Assembly (NCBI GenBank): GCA_913063375.1
Contig: CAJXXR010000006.1
Coordinates: forward strand, 1 to 64,000
Length of the DNA: 64,000 nucleotides
Source of the DNA: an uncultured Flavobacteriales bacterium
Lineage (GTDB): Bacteria > Bacteroidota > Bacteroidia > Flavobacteriales > CAJXXR01
Direction of reading: 5' to 3'
Below are positions 42,157 to 51,632 of the stretch, one piece after another (the stretch's first letter is position 1; each line of letters opens with the position of its first letter). The notes beneath the pieces are model-generated. The model was not told the DNA's origin. It was given only the letters and a program-made list of their open reading frames with translations, and ran no database searches. Position numbers and translations under genes: made by a program.

Positions 42157-44628
42157 ATGCCTATGCATATAGATAATAAAGCTGGAAATAAGGATAATTC
42201 ACTTGTTGATAAAGTAGATTTAAGATCTATTTATGCCAAGATGTTGGGTAATTGGAAATTATTTTCAATTTCTCTATTGTTGTTCCTCGGATTGGCGGAG
42301 TTTAAAAATCGATATGCAACGGATATTTATCAATTGGAGACCAGTCTTCTGATCTCTCCTGATAAGGTGGTTGATAATGCAGCGCAGGACCTTTCGCAAA
42401 AATTAATCATGACGCGTCCGAGGGAGTTTTTCCTGAACGAGGTAGAGGTTTTGACCTCAAAGGAAATGACAAAAAAGGTTATTGAACAGTTGGACTTTGA
42501 GGTTTCCTATTATAGAAAAGGCCAATATAAGCTTACTGAAATTTACGATGAAAGCCCATTCTTTGTTGATTTTGATATGGATGCCTATCAGTTATTGGGG
42601 GTCGATTTTAATGTTTCTATCCTGAATGAAGAAGAGTATAGGTTATCAATCATTCTGCCGGAGGTGGTAAGAAATTTTAATTATACTACAAGAGATTTAG
42701 AATACGTAAAAGCGTCCGATCGTGTTATAGAGAGTGGGGTGTATAGGTTTGGAGATATTGTAGATCCTGATCTTTTCAATTTTAAACTAGAATTCCAGCC
42801 GAATGTGGACTTTTATAAAGGGAACTTTATATTTAGATTTAATGATTACCAGTCCTTGGTGTTGCAATACAATAGTGCTTTATCTACCAAAGCAGTAAAA
42901 GATGCTTCCGTACTAAATATTTTTATGGTTGGACCCAATAAGCGAAAATTATCCAATTATCTAAATACATTAACTTCCATCTATATAGATGAAAGTACAA
43001 ATGGGGAGCGGGCAGAATCCAAAAGGACCATGGATTTTATCGACGGAGAATTGACTAGAATGAGCCTCAACTTAAAAAAATCGGGAGACGATTTATCCGA
43101 CTTTCAAGAAAGTAGTGGAGTAGTTGATTATGGTTTTGAGTCTAAAGAGTTACTTCGAAGAAAGGAAAAGTACGAGGATCAACTCTTGGAATTGAATAAT
43201 GAATTAGGATATTTTACAAGTATCTCAAGTTATCTGAAAAAAAATGATGATTACACTAATTTAGTGACTCCTTCCGTTGCAGGAATTGAGGATCCTTTAT
43301 TGGTGAATTTAAGTGTGAAACTCCATAGTTTAGGCCTTGAAAAGGAAGAATTAACGAGTACAAAAAGTCAGGGTCATCCAGAGGTGATAGCTATTCAGGC
43401 TCAGATAAGTAATACTAGAGATGCCTTATTAGAAAATGTTACCAATTTGATTGGAAATACGCAAAGAAATGTCTGGATCATTCAAACAAAGATTAATAAC
43501 TTAGCCAAAAGAAAAGAGGTGTTGCCTACAACCCAAAAAGGTATGCTTTCTAAGGAGCAAGATTTTAAGATCGATAATAAAATGTACAGCTTCCTTTTAG
43601 AGAAAAAATACCAAGCTGGGATGTTAAGGGCGGCGATTGGTTCTCAACATAAGGTGATAGATCCTGCAGTTGATATGGGGTACCAGCCCATTGGTCCAAA
43701 ACGTAAGTTAAATTATATTTTGGCCTTCTTGATTGCTTTGGCTATACCTTTAGGATATGTGTTTATAAGAGAATATTTCAGGAATACAATATTGATACCT
43801 GAGGATATTGAGAGCCTTACAAACGTCCCAATTATTGGGACTGTAGCGATGGATGCTTCTAATAAGGATCTACCGGTAATTGCTCAACCAAAATCTAAAT
43901 TGTCCGAATCCATTAGGGGAATTCGAACCAATTTAAATTACCTAACCAAAAACAAAGAGCAACAAACAGTGATGTTTACCTCTAGTTTGTCTGGGGAGGG
44001 GAAAACCTTTATCTCAATCAACTTGGCTTGTATGTACGGTATTTCCGGAAAGAAGACCTTGTTGATAGGAGCGGATTTGAGAAAACCCAAAATATTTAGA
44101 GAGTTTAATCTTCAAAATGAATTGGGATTGAGTAATTATTTGGTAAACCAAGCAAGCTTGGAGCAAATAATCAATGAAACGGAAGTGGAGAATGTTGACG
44201 TGATTTTATCAGGTCCTGTGCCTCCAAATCCAGCTGAGTTATTGGACTCACAGGAGTTCAAAGACTTAATTGAAACCTTGAAAGGTACCTATGAGCGTAT
44301 TGTAATTGATACTGCACCAATGGGTATTGTAGCAGATGCCTATTTAATTTATCCATTAACGGATAGGATGGTATACGTTACAAGGCAAGGAGTCACGTAT
44401 AAATCGATGATTAAATCTATCGATATGCAATATGATACAGGTAAGCTAAAGAACGTATCTATTGCCTTGAATGGGTTTAGAATTGAAGACACATACGGGT
44501 ACGGTTACGGCTATGGTTACGGCTATGGTTACGGTTATGGATATGGCTACGGCTATGGATATGGCTATTATGTAGAAGATGAAAAGAGAAGTTTTTTAAG
44601 TCGATTATTCGGAAAGAATAATGGATAA
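42157..44628 (+). CDS. Polysaccharide chain-length/tyrosine autokinase (Wzc-like BY-kinase)
   Basis: An 823-residue inner-membrane protein that controls chain length and export. N-terminal Wzz domain with membrane helices near residues 35-50 and 520-540, a long periplasmic coiled-coil region between them, then a cytoplasmic BY-kinase: Walker A SSLSGEGKT (609-617), Walker A' LLIGADLRKPK, Walker B RIVIDTAP and the PPNPAELL motif. The C-terminal Tyr cluster used for autophosphorylation is here a regular Gly-Tyr repeat with 14 Tyr (780-805), followed by a basic end, RSFLSRLFGKNNG. Confidence 0.95.
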   Translation: MPMHIDNKAGNKDNSLVDKVDLRSIYAKMLGNWKLFSISLLLFLGLAEFKNRYATDIYQLETSLLISPDKVVDNAAQDLSQKLIMTRPREFFLNEVEVLTSKEMTKKVIEQLDFEVSYYRKGQYKLTEIYDESPFFVDFDMDAYQLLGVDFNVSILNEEEYRLSIILPEVVRNFNYTTRDLEYVKASDRVIESGVYRFGDIVDPDLFNFKLEFQPNVDFYKGNFIFRFNDYQSLVLQYNSALSTKAVKDASVLNIFMVGPNKRKLSNYLNTLTSIYIDESTNGERAESKRTMDFIDGELTRMSLNLKKSGDDLSDFQESSGVVDYGFESKELLRRKEKYEDQLLELNNELGYFTSISSYLKKNDDYTNLVTPSVAGIEDPLLVNLSVKLHSLGLEKEELTSTKSQGHPEVIAIQAQISNTRDALLENVTNLIGNTQRNVWIIQTKINNLAKRKEVLPTTQKGMLSKEQDFKIDNKMYSFLLEKKYQAGMLRAAIGSQHKVIDPAVDMGYQPIGPKRKLNYILAFLIALAIPLGYVFIREYFRNTILIPEDIESLTNVPIIGTVAMDASNKDLPVIAQPKSKLSESIRGIRTNLNYLTKNKEQQTVMFTSSLSGEGKTFISINLACMYGISGKKTLLIGADLRKPKIFREFNLQNELGLSNYLVNQASLEQIINETEVENVDVILSGPVPPNPAELLDSQEFKDLIETLKGTYERIVIDTAPMGIVADAYLIYPLTDRMVYVTRQGVTYKSMIKSIDMQYDTGKLKNVSIALNGFRIEDTYGYGYGYGYGYGYGYGYGYGYGYGYYVEDEKRSFLSRLFGKNNG
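44494..44571 (+). repeat. Gly-Tyr hexanucleotide-type repeat in the Wzc tail
   Basis: 26 codons alternate TAY and GGN (12 Gly, 14 Tyr, ending in two adjacent Tyr). The 6-bp unit varies at third positions, so the DNA is an imperfect repeat. Copy number could change in steps of two residues without a frameshift. Confidence 0.9.
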
Positions 44629-44645
44629 AAGAGTTATATAGATTT

Positions 44646-45971
44646 ATGAGGATAACAGTGATAGGAACAGGTTATGTCGGATTGGTGACAGGAACCTGTT
44701 TTGCTGAGATGGGTAACAGTGTTATTTGTGTAGATACAAACGAAGATAAAATAGCCCAATTGAAAGAGGGAGAAATCCCTATTTATGAGCCCGGTTTGAA
44801 AGAACTGGTCCAAAAGAACTTTAGTAAAGGGAGTTTGCAATTTACAACGTCCTTATCAGAAGGATTAGAAAGGGCAGAAATTGCATTTATCGCTGTAGGA
44901 ACACCTATGGGGGATGATGGTTCTGCTGATTTGCAATATGTTTTAAGTGTGGCGTCCTCTATTGGTAAGCACATGAAGGCTGAATTGGTTGTTGTGGATA
45001 AATCTACAGTACCTGTAGGAACTGCAGACAAAGTTCGTGCATCGATTCAACAAGAATTAAGCAAGAGAGGAGTTACCATTGATTTTGATGTAATATCAAA
45101 CCCCGAATTTTTAAAAGAAGGTGCAGCTGTAAATGATTTCATGAAGCCCGACAGAGTTGTTGTTGGTGCGGACAAGGAATCCTCTATGGAGGTGATGAAG
45201 CAATTGTACAATCCTTTTTTCAAGACGAGGGATCGTTTGGTAATGATGGATGTTCGTTCGGCGGAAATGACGAAATATGCTGCAAATGCAATGTTGGCTA
45301 CCAAAATTTCATTTATGAATGAAATGGCGAACATTTGTGAGCGTATTGGGGCAGATGTCAATATGGTAAGAGAAGGGATAGGTTCTGATAGCCGAATAGG
45401 CTATAGTTTTATATTCCCAGGTTGTGGATATGGAGGGTCTTGTTTCCCAAAAGATGTAAAGGCACTTTCTAAAATTGCCTTAGATAGTGGTTACGAATCT
45501 GTACTGATCAACAGTGTAGAAAAGGTCAATGATGTTCAAAAAACAATCCTCGCTGAAAAGGTGCAAAAACGTTTTGGTTCAGATTTATCCGGAATGACAT
45601 TTGGAATTTGGGGATTGTCTTTTAAGCCTGAAACAGATGATATGCGTGAGGCGACAGCCATTTATACGGTGAAACTATTATCAGCGCTTGGTGCGAAATT
45701 TAAGGTATACGATCCAAAGGCTATGGATGAAGCAAAGATGCATTATTTGAAACCTTATGCGTCTTCAGTAACTTATTGTACGAATAAATACGATGTATTG
45801 GATGGGGTAGATGCCCTGATTTTACATACAGAGTGGAAAGAATTTAGGTCACCAGATTTTGATGAGATGACCAAAAGGATGAAAGCTAGTATCTTCTTCG
45901 ATGGAAGAAATCAATTTAAAGATCAAGCAATGAAAAGTCTTGGTTTTGAATACTACAGAATAGGTAAATAA
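44646..45971 (+). CDS. ugd: UDP-glucose 6-dehydrogenase
   Basis: A 441-residue enzyme that oxidises UDP-glucose twice to UDP-glucuronate with NAD. The Rossmann motif GTGYVGLVTG is at residues 7-16, the substrate-binding region NPEFLKEGAAV follows, and the catalytic Cys is Cys266 in GYGGSCFPKD. Full length. It lies 17 bp after wzc and before a second nucleotide-sugar dehydrogenase. Supplies an acidic sugar for the glycan. Confidence 0.94.
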   Translation: MRITVIGTGYVGLVTGTCFAEMGNSVICVDTNEDKIAQLKEGEIPIYEPGLKELVQKNFSKGSLQFTTSLSEGLERAEIAFIAVGTPMGDDGSADLQYVLSVASSIGKHMKAELVVVDKSTVPVGTADKVRASIQQELSKRGVTIDFDVISNPEFLKEGAAVNDFMKPDRVVVGADKESSMEVMKQLYNPFFKTRDRLVMMDVRSAEMTKYAANAMLATKISFMNEMANICERIGADVNMVREGIGSDSRIGYSFIFPGCGYGGSCFPKDVKALSKIALDSGYESVLINSVEKVNDVQKTILAEKVQKRFGSDLSGMTFGIWGLSFKPETDDMREATAIYTVKLLSALGAKFKVYDPKAMDEAKMHYLKPYASSVTYCTNKYDVLDGVDALILHTEWKEFRSPDFDEMTKRMKASIFFDGRNQFKDQAMKSLGFEYYRIGK

Positions 45972-45986
45972 CGTAGATTTTTTTTG

Positions 45987-47267
45987 ATGCAGGATATCAA
46001 GATTAGTGTGATTGGATTGGGGTATGTTGGTTTGCCATTGGCCGTTGAATTTTCTAAAAAATTTCCAGTTTGTGGACTGGATATAAACAGAGAACGTATA
46101 GCTGGATTAAGCAAAGGAACTGATGATACCTTAGAAGTAGGTGATGCCGATTTAAAGGCTGTTCTAAAGGCAGATAACAATGCAATGAACGGGTTATATT
46201 TGGGATCAGATCCTATATGTCTCGACGATTCCAATTTTTATATTGTAACGGTCCCTACCCCGGTTGACAAATACAACCGACCAGTCTTAACACCTTTGAT
46301 AAAAGCAAGTGAGTCGATAGCAAAGGTACTTAAGAAAGGAGATATTGTGGTCTATGAATCTACAGTATATCCAGGATTGACAGAAGAGGAATGTATTCCT
46401 GTATTGGAGCAAACATCTGGTCTGAAATTCAATGAAGACTTTTGTGTGGGCTATTCCCCTGAAAGAATAAATCCGGGAGATAAAAAACATACAGTAACCA
46501 AAATATTGAAAGTGACTTCAGGTTCTACACCTGAGTCTGCTGAAATCATAGATTCTGTTTATAGGGAAATTATTACAGCAGGGACTTTTAAAGCAAGCTC
46601 TATAAAAGTGGCAGAGGCTGCTAAGGTTATAGAAAATGCACAAAGAGATATCAATATTGCCTTCGTGAACGAACTGGCAAAGATCTTTTCTTTGATGAAG
46701 ATCGATACAACAGAAGTATTGGCTGCGGCAGGTACTAAGTGGAACTTTTTACCCTTTAAGCCTGGTTTAGTTGGTGGTCATTGTATAGGAGTGGATCCTT
46801 TTTATTTGGCTCAAAAGGCACAAGAGTTGGGGTATCATCCTGAAATAATTCTTGCCGGAAGAAGGATGAATGATTCTATGGGGTCTTTTGTTTCTTCGGA
46901 GGTAGTCAAATTAATGGTTGCAAAGGATCTTCAAATTAAAAATGCTGATGTATTGGTACTGGGGATTACGTTTAAAGAAAATTGTCCAGATATTAGAAAT
47001 ACAAAAGCTATTGATGTTATTAATGAATTACAGTCTTATCATTTCAATGTAGATGTCTACGATCCTTGGGCCTCTAGGGTTGAAGTTCAGAATACCTATG
47101 GTATTGATGTGATCTCAAAATTGGATAAAAAGTATTCTGCTGTAGTATTGACGGTTTCTCATGATGAATTTAAGGATCTTGATATGAGTAAACTGCTAAC
47201 ATCGGATGGAGTGGTGTACGATGTGAAATCATTTTTCAGTAAAGAACAGGTGGACGCAAGATTATAA
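45987..47267 (+). CDS. Nucleotide-sugar dehydrogenase (TviB/WbpA-like, UDP-HexNAcA forming)
   Basis: A 426-residue enzyme related to TviB/WbpO, which oxidise UDP-N-acetylhexosamines to the uronates. NAD motif GLGYVGLPLA (8-17). The catalytic Cys is Cys266 in GLVGGHCIGVDPFYLA, a pattern that separates this group from Ugd. The ATG at 45987 is used; a TTG one codon earlier is possible. The next gene, a TviC/WbpP-like epimerase, overlaps its stop (TAATG), so the two likely form a UDP-N-acetylgalactosaminuronate pair. Confidence 0.9.
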   Translation: MQDIKISVIGLGYVGLPLAVEFSKKFPVCGLDINRERIAGLSKGTDDTLEVGDADLKAVLKADNNAMNGLYLGSDPICLDDSNFYIVTVPTPVDKYNRPVLTPLIKASESIAKVLKKGDIVVYESTVYPGLTEEECIPVLEQTSGLKFNEDFCVGYSPERINPGDKKHTVTKILKVTSGSTPESAEIIDSVYREIITAGTFKASSIKVAEAAKVIENAQRDINIAFVNELAKIFSLMKIDTTEVLAAAGTKWNFLPFKPGLVGGHCIGVDPFYLAQKAQELGYHPEIILAGRRMNDSMGSFVSSEVVKLMVAKDLQIKNADVLVLGITFKENCPDIRNTKAIDVINELQSYHFNVDVYDPWASRVEVQNTYGIDVISKLDKKYSAVVLTVSHDEFKDLDMSKLLTSDGVVYDVKSFFSKEQVDARL

Positions 47268-48286
47268 TGGGAGAAAACTTTAGTAAATATCACGAAGGAG
47301 AATTGACAGGGAAGTCATTCCTTGTAACAGGAGGAGCAGGTTTTATTGGTTCAAATATTGTTCAATATTTATTGGAATATGGAGCCTCTAAGGTGCGTGT
47401 TTTAGATAATCTATCTAATGGCTATTATAAAAATATTAGACCATTTATAGATCATCCTGCGTTCGAATTTATGGAAGGAGATATCCGTGATTTTGAAACT
47501 TGCTTGAAGGCTGTGGAAGGTGTAGATTATATATCTCATCAAGCTGCTTTGGGATCTGTACCTAGGTCTATAAAAGATCCATTAGCAACCAATGCGGTTA
47601 ATATTAGTGGATTTTTAAATATGTTGAATGCTGCTAAGGAAGTAGGGGTAAAAGGTTTTGTATATGCTGCCTCTTCTTCTACTTATGGAGATTCAAAATC
47701 ACTGCCTAAGGTAGAGGATAAAATAGGGAACCCACTTTCACCTTATGCGGTTACTAAATATGTAAATGAGCTGTATGCCAATGCATATTCTACAGTGTAT
47801 GGAATGAAGAGTATAGGCTTAAGGTATTTTAATGTCTTTGGGCCAAAGCAAGATCCAAATGGTGCTTATGCAGCCGTAATTCCATTGTTTATCAAAGCCT
47901 TGGTAGACAAACAGTCTCCAACTATTAATGGAGATGGAGGGCAAACTAGAGATTTTACATTTGTACACAATGCTGTGCAAGCAAATATAAAAGGACTACT
48001 TCGTTGTGAATCAATTGAGCATCATGAAGTCGTGAATATTGCATTTGGAGAAAGAACTTCTTTAAATGAATTGTGGCAAGCTTTGAATGCTGCAGCAAAA
48101 AGTGATTTGAAGGCTATATACGGTCCTGATAGAGCAGGAGATATCAGAGATTCATTGGCTGATATTTCGAAAGCCAAATCTTTGATTGGCTATCAACCAG
48201 AGTTTTCAATGAATAAGGGACTTCAAATTACCTATGACTGGTTCATGGGGAGTAAGGACTTTATTTCAGAAACAGATAGAAAGTGA
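47267..48286 (+). CDS. UDP-N-acetylglucos(amin/aminuronate) 4-epimerase (WbpP/TviC-like)
   Basis: A 339-residue short-chain dehydrogenase-type epimerase. The NAD motif GGAGFIGSN is at residues 23-31, the catalytic triad part AASSSTYGD and YAVTKYVNE at about 140-148 and 165-173. The N-terminal extension before the NAD motif and HQAALGSVPRSI are features of the WbpP/TviC group rather than GalE. It overlaps the TviB-like stop by one base. Together they would make a galacto-configured UDP-acetamido-uronate. Confidence 0.88.
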   Translation: MGENFSKYHEGELTGKSFLVTGGAGFIGSNIVQYLLEYGASKVRVLDNLSNGYYKNIRPFIDHPAFEFMEGDIRDFETCLKAVEGVDYISHQAALGSVPRSIKDPLATNAVNISGFLNMLNAAKEVGVKGFVYAASSSTYGDSKSLPKVEDKIGNPLSPYAVTKYVNELYANAYSTVYGMKSIGLRYFNVFGPKQDPNGAYAAVIPLFIKALVDKQSPTINGDGGQTRDFTFVHNAVQANIKGLLRCESIEHHEVVNIAFGERTSLNELWQALNAAAKSDLKAIYGPDRAGDIRDSLADISKAKSLIGYQPEFSMNKGLQITYDWFMGSKDFISETDRK

Positions 48287-48312
48287 TCATGCGGTGCATG
48301 TAGAAAGGAGAT

Positions 48313-49368
48313 ATGAAGAAAAATATTTTAATTACTGGGGGAGCTGGATTTATTGGCTCTCACGTAGTGCGATTGTTCGTAAATAAATATCCAAAATATA
48401 AAATTATTAATTTGGATGCTTTGACCTATGCTGGTAATTTGGAAAATCTTTCCGATTTAGAGGATAGTGATAATTACAGTTTTGTAAAAGCAGATATTAA
48501 CGATCAAGAAGTTTTAGAAAAAATTTTCCGAACCTATGATATTACGGATGTAATTCATTTGGCTGCAGAAAGTCACGTAGATAGATCTATTCATGATCCT
48601 TTGGCATTTGTGAAAACAAATATTATTGGTACAGTAAATCTACTGAATGTAGCAAAGAGCTATTGGAAGGAAGATTTATCCAAACATCTTTTTTATCATA
48701 TTTCTACGGATGAAGTATATGGAAGTTTAGGAAGGGATGGCTTGTTTACAGAATCGACAGCCTACGATCCAAATTCTCCCTATTCAGCATCTAAAGCAAG
48801 TTCAGATCATTTTGTTAGGGCCTATAATGAAACCTATGGTCTTCAAGTTGTGATTTCTAATTGTTCTAATAATTATGGTCCGAATCAATTTCCAGAGAAA
48901 TTGATTCCACTATTCATACATAATATCAAAGAAAGGAAATCTTTACCCGTTTATGGGGATGGACAATATACAAGAGATTGGCTATATGTTGTAGACCACG
49001 CTCGCGCTATTGACTTGGTATTTCATGATGGTAAAAAGGGAGCGACTTATAATATCGGTGGATTCAATGAATGGACCAATCTGGATTTGATTCATGTTTT
49101 ATGTAAAAAAATGGATCAAAAGCTAGGTAGGGAACCAGGTAGCTCTGCAGCATTAATTACCTATGTAATTGATAGACCAGGGCATGATAAACGCTATGCG
49201 ATTGATGCTACAAAGATTAATAAAGAACTAAATTGGTCTCCTTCTTTGCAGTTTGAAGAAGGTCTGGAGAAAACGATTGATTGGTATCTTGAAAATGCTG
49301 ACTGGTTGGAGAATATAACTTCAGGTAGTTACGTTGAATATTATAAAAAACAGTATAAATCTGAATAG
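48313..49368 (+). CDS. rfbB: dTDP-glucose 4,6-dehydratase
   Basis: A 351-residue SDR enzyme making dTDP-4-keto-6-deoxyglucose. The NAD motif is GGAGFIGSH (8-16). The active site has STDEVYGSLG (Asp, Glu) and YSASKASSDHF (Tyr, Lys). Preceded by AAAGGAG (48304..48310), the best Shine-Dalgarno-like sequence in the locus but only two bases from the ATG. rfbA follows. rfbC and rfbD are absent, so the product goes to a 3-amino sugar rather than rhamnose. Confidence 0.95.
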   Translation: MKKNILITGGAGFIGSHVVRLFVNKYPKYKIINLDALTYAGNLENLSDLEDSDNYSFVKADINDQEVLEKIFRTYDITDVIHLAAESHVDRSIHDPLAFVKTNIIGTVNLLNVAKSYWKEDLSKHLFYHISTDEVYGSLGRDGLFTESTAYDPNSPYSASKASSDHFVRAYNETYGLQVVISNCSNNYGPNQFPEKLIPLFIHNIKERKSLPVYGDGQYTRDWLYVVDHARAIDLVFHDGKKGATYNIGGFNEWTNLDLIHVLCKKMDQKLGREPGSSAALITYVIDRPGHDKRYAIDATKINKELNWSPSLQFEEGLEKTIDWYLENADWLENITSGSYVEYYKKQYKSE

Positions 49369-49407
49369 TCAAATCACTGTTTGGAAGTCATATTAATGCA
49401 ATTGAAG

Positions 49408-50271
49408 ATGAAAGGAATTATTTTAGCAGGAGGTTCAGGTACTAGATTGCACCCATTAACATTGGCAACTAGTAAGCAGTTATTACCGGTGTACGATAAG
49501 CCGATGATATATTATCCCTTATCTGTCTTAATGTTAGCGGGAATTAGAGAGATACTAATTATTACCACTCCACACGATAGTGAAGCATTTCAACGATTAT
49601 TAGGAGATGGTTCAAGTGTAGGCTGTAGATTTGAATATGCTATTCAAGAAGTTCCTAATGGGTTGGCGCAGGCCTTCGTTATTGGTGAGGAATTTATTGG
49701 AGATAGTTCGGTAGCCCTAATTTTGGGTGACAATATTTTCTATGGTTCTGGTATGGGAGCTTTATTGAGATCTAAGGTAAATGTTGAAGGGGCTTGTGTT
49801 TTTGCTTATCAAGTAAACGATCCAGAGCGATATGGAGTAGTTGAATTTGATGAAAATAACAAGGCAATATCCATTGAGGAGAAACCGGAAAATCCTAAAT
49901 CTAACTTTGCTGTTCCAGGCTTGTATTTTTATGACAATAGGGTAGTAGAAATTGCTAAGACAATTAAACCCTCTGCTCGTGGTGAATACGAAATCACGGA
50001 TGTGAATAGTGCCTATTTGGAAATGGAAGAATTGGAAGTTGGTATTCTAGATAGAGGAACTGCTTGGCTTGATACAGGAACTTTTATATCTTTAATGCAG
50101 GCAGGGCAATTTGTCCAAGTAATTGAAGATCGCCAAGGGTTCAAAATTGGATGTCTAGAAGAGATCGCTTACCGTCATGGTTATATAAATGCTGATCAGT
50201 TATTAGTATTGGCCGAGAAATATAAGAAAAGTGGATACGGAATCTACTTAAGAAATTTATTAAATCAATAA
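49408..50271 (+). CDS. rfbA: Glucose-1-phosphate thymidylyltransferase
   Basis: A 287-residue enzyme that makes dTDP-glucose from dTTP and glucose 1-phosphate. The nucleotide-binding loop [11 protein letters not shown] and [11 protein letters not shown] are present, and LGDNIFYG carries the metal-binding Asp. The start at 49408 gives MKGIILAGG, as usual in the family; in-frame ATG (49396) and TTG (49381) codons upstream are less likely. It ends overlapping the first cupin gene by one base (TAATG). Confidence 0.95.
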   Translation: MKGIILAGGSGTRLHPLTLATSKQLLPVYDKPMIYYPLSVLMLAGIREILIITTPHDSEAFQRLLGDGSSVGCRFEYAIQEVPNGLAQAFVIGEEFIGDSSVALILGDNIFYGSGMGALLRSKVNVEGACVFAYQVNDPERYGVVEFDENNKAISIEEKPENPKSNFAVPGLYFYDNRVVEIAKTIKPSARGEYEITDVNSAYLEMEELEVGILDRGTAWLDTGTFISLMQAGQFVQVIEDRQGFKIGCLEEIAYRHGYINADQLLVLAEKYKKSGYGIYLRNLLNQ

Positions 50272-50678
50272 TGTCAATAGAAGATGCTCATATCATAGAT
50301 TTACCTAAAATTCACGATGTACGTGGGAACTTATCCTTTGTAGAGAGTGGAGGTCACATACCTTTTGACATTAAGAGGTCCTATTGGATTTATGATGTAC
50401 CAGGAGGTCAGGTTCGTGGTGGGCATGCTTTTAAAAGACAGAATGAATTTATAATAGCCTTATCAGGAAGCTTTGATGTGGTGATTACTGATGGTGATAA
50501 TGAAAGAACTATTCAGCTAAATAGATCTTATTATGGCTTGTATGTACCAAAAGGTATATGGAGAAGAATGGAGAATTTTTCCACCAATTCATTGGCTATT
50601 TGTTTAGCGGATACCCTGTATTCCCCAGAAGATTATATTAGAGATTGGGATACTTTTCTTAAACATAAAGAGGGATGA
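50271..50678 (+). CDS. Cupin sugar-nucleotide ketoisomerase, FdtA/QdtA-like, first copy
   Basis: A 135-residue single-domain cupin of the FdtA/QdtA (WxcM C-terminal) family, which turn dTDP-4-keto-6-deoxyglucose into a 3-keto sugar. It keeps IKRSYWIYDVPGGQVRGGHA, but the second active-site His is replaced: G51-H52-A-F54 instead of the GGHAH motif. It overlaps the next, paralogous gene by 4 bp. It could be an isomerase of different stereochemistry, a partner subunit, or a degenerate copy. The activity cannot be settled from sequence. Confidence 0.82.
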   Translation: MSIEDAHIIDLPKIHDVRGNLSFVESGGHIPFDIKRSYWIYDVPGGQVRGGHAFKRQNEFIIALSGSFDVVITDGDNERTIQLNRSYYGLYVPKGIWRRMENFSTNSLAICLADTLYSPEDYIRDWDTFLKHKEG

Positions 50679-51094
50679 GTAAACTAACAGATATAAGAGA
50701 TTGTATAAAGGTTAAATTGCCAAAAGTAGAAAATACAATGGGTAACTTGTCTGCCATTACTGGAGAAGAAACCATTCCATTTCCTATAAAAAGAGTATAT
50801 TACCTATACGATGTCCCAGGTGGGGAAGAACGCGGGGGGCACGCGCATAGAGGTTTATATCAATTAATTGTTGCTGCAAGTGGTAGTTTTGATGTAGAGC
50901 TCTTTGATGGTAAAGAAAAGAAAATTGTAAGTTTAAATAGGCCTTATGATGCGTTGCTAATGAAACCTGGAATTTGGAGAGAGCTAAAAAATTTCTCCTC
51001 TGGTTCTATTTGTTTAGTCCTTGCTTCAGCAGCCTATGATGAGCTCGATTATATAAGAGATTTAAAAGAATTTATTGCCTATAAAGATGCCTAA
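50675..51094 (+). CDS. Cupin sugar-nucleotide 3,4-ketoisomerase, FdtA/QdtA-like, second copy
   Basis: A 139-residue paralogue with the intact motif: G55-H56-A-H58 within YDVPGGEERGGHAH, as in characterised FdtA/QdtA enzymes. It would convert dTDP-4-keto-6-deoxyglucose to the 3-keto-6-deoxy isomer used by the aminotransferase further down. It overlaps the first copy by 4 bp and the acetyltransferase gene by 8 bp. Whether the product is galacto (FdtA) or gluco (QdtA) cannot be told. Confidence 0.87.
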   Translation: MSKLTDIRDCIKVKLPKVENTMGNLSAITGEETIPFPIKRVYYLYDVPGGEERGGHAHRGLYQLIVAASGSFDVELFDGKEKKIVSLNRPYDALLMKPGIWRELKNFSSGSICLVLASAAYDELDYIRDLKEFIAYKDA

Positions 51095-51632
51095 AATTCA
51101 CCCATTAGCAGACGTACAATCGGATAGAATAGGTGCTGGAACTCAAATCTGGCAGTTTGTTGTTGTATTAAAGGAAGCGCGAATAGGGGAGAATTGTAAT
51201 ATCAATTGTCAAGTTTTTATTGAAAACGATGTAGTCATTGGGGATCATGTCACGATTAAACCAGGTGTACAAATCTGGGATGGAATGTATATTGGAGACC
51301 ATGTTTTTATAGGTCCTAATGCGACCTTCACGAATGATCTAATTCCAAGATCAAAGCAATATCCAACTAGTTTTCCAAAGACCTTTATAGGAGAAGGCGC
51401 TTCGCTGGGTGCAAATAGTACCGTTTTACCCGGAATTAGTATTGGGAAATATGCCATGCTAGGTGCCGGATCTGTATTAACGAAAGATATCCCAAATAAC
51501 GAAGTCTGGATAGGGAACCCTGCAAAATTCCACGGTTTTATTACCAAGGAGGGAACCCTCTTGTCAAAACAATTGAAAGATTCAGAAGGCCAAACCTACT
51601 GTTGGAGGAATGGCGAAATAGAAAAGGAATGA
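51087..51632 (+). CDS. Sugar-nucleotide N-acetyltransferase (FdtC/QdtC-like, hexapeptide repeat)
   Basis: A 181-residue left-handed beta-helix acyltransferase. Hexapeptide repeats run through about residues 10-140 ([22 protein letters not shown] and similar, shortened to IGENCN and VVIGDH). The group is typical for acetylating dTDP-3-amino-3,6-dideoxyhexose. The ATG at 51087 overlaps the preceding stop; a TTG four codons earlier is less likely. The next gene overlaps by ATGA. Confidence 0.85.
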   Translation: MPKIHPLADVQSDRIGAGTQIWQFVVVLKEARIGENCNINCQVFIENDVVIGDHVTIKPGVQIWDGMYIGDHVFIGPNATFTNDLIPRSKQYPTSFPKTFIGEGASLGANSTVLPGISIGKYAMLGAGSVLTKDIPNNEVWIGNPAKFHGFITKEGTLLSKQLKDSEGQTYCWRNGEIEKE

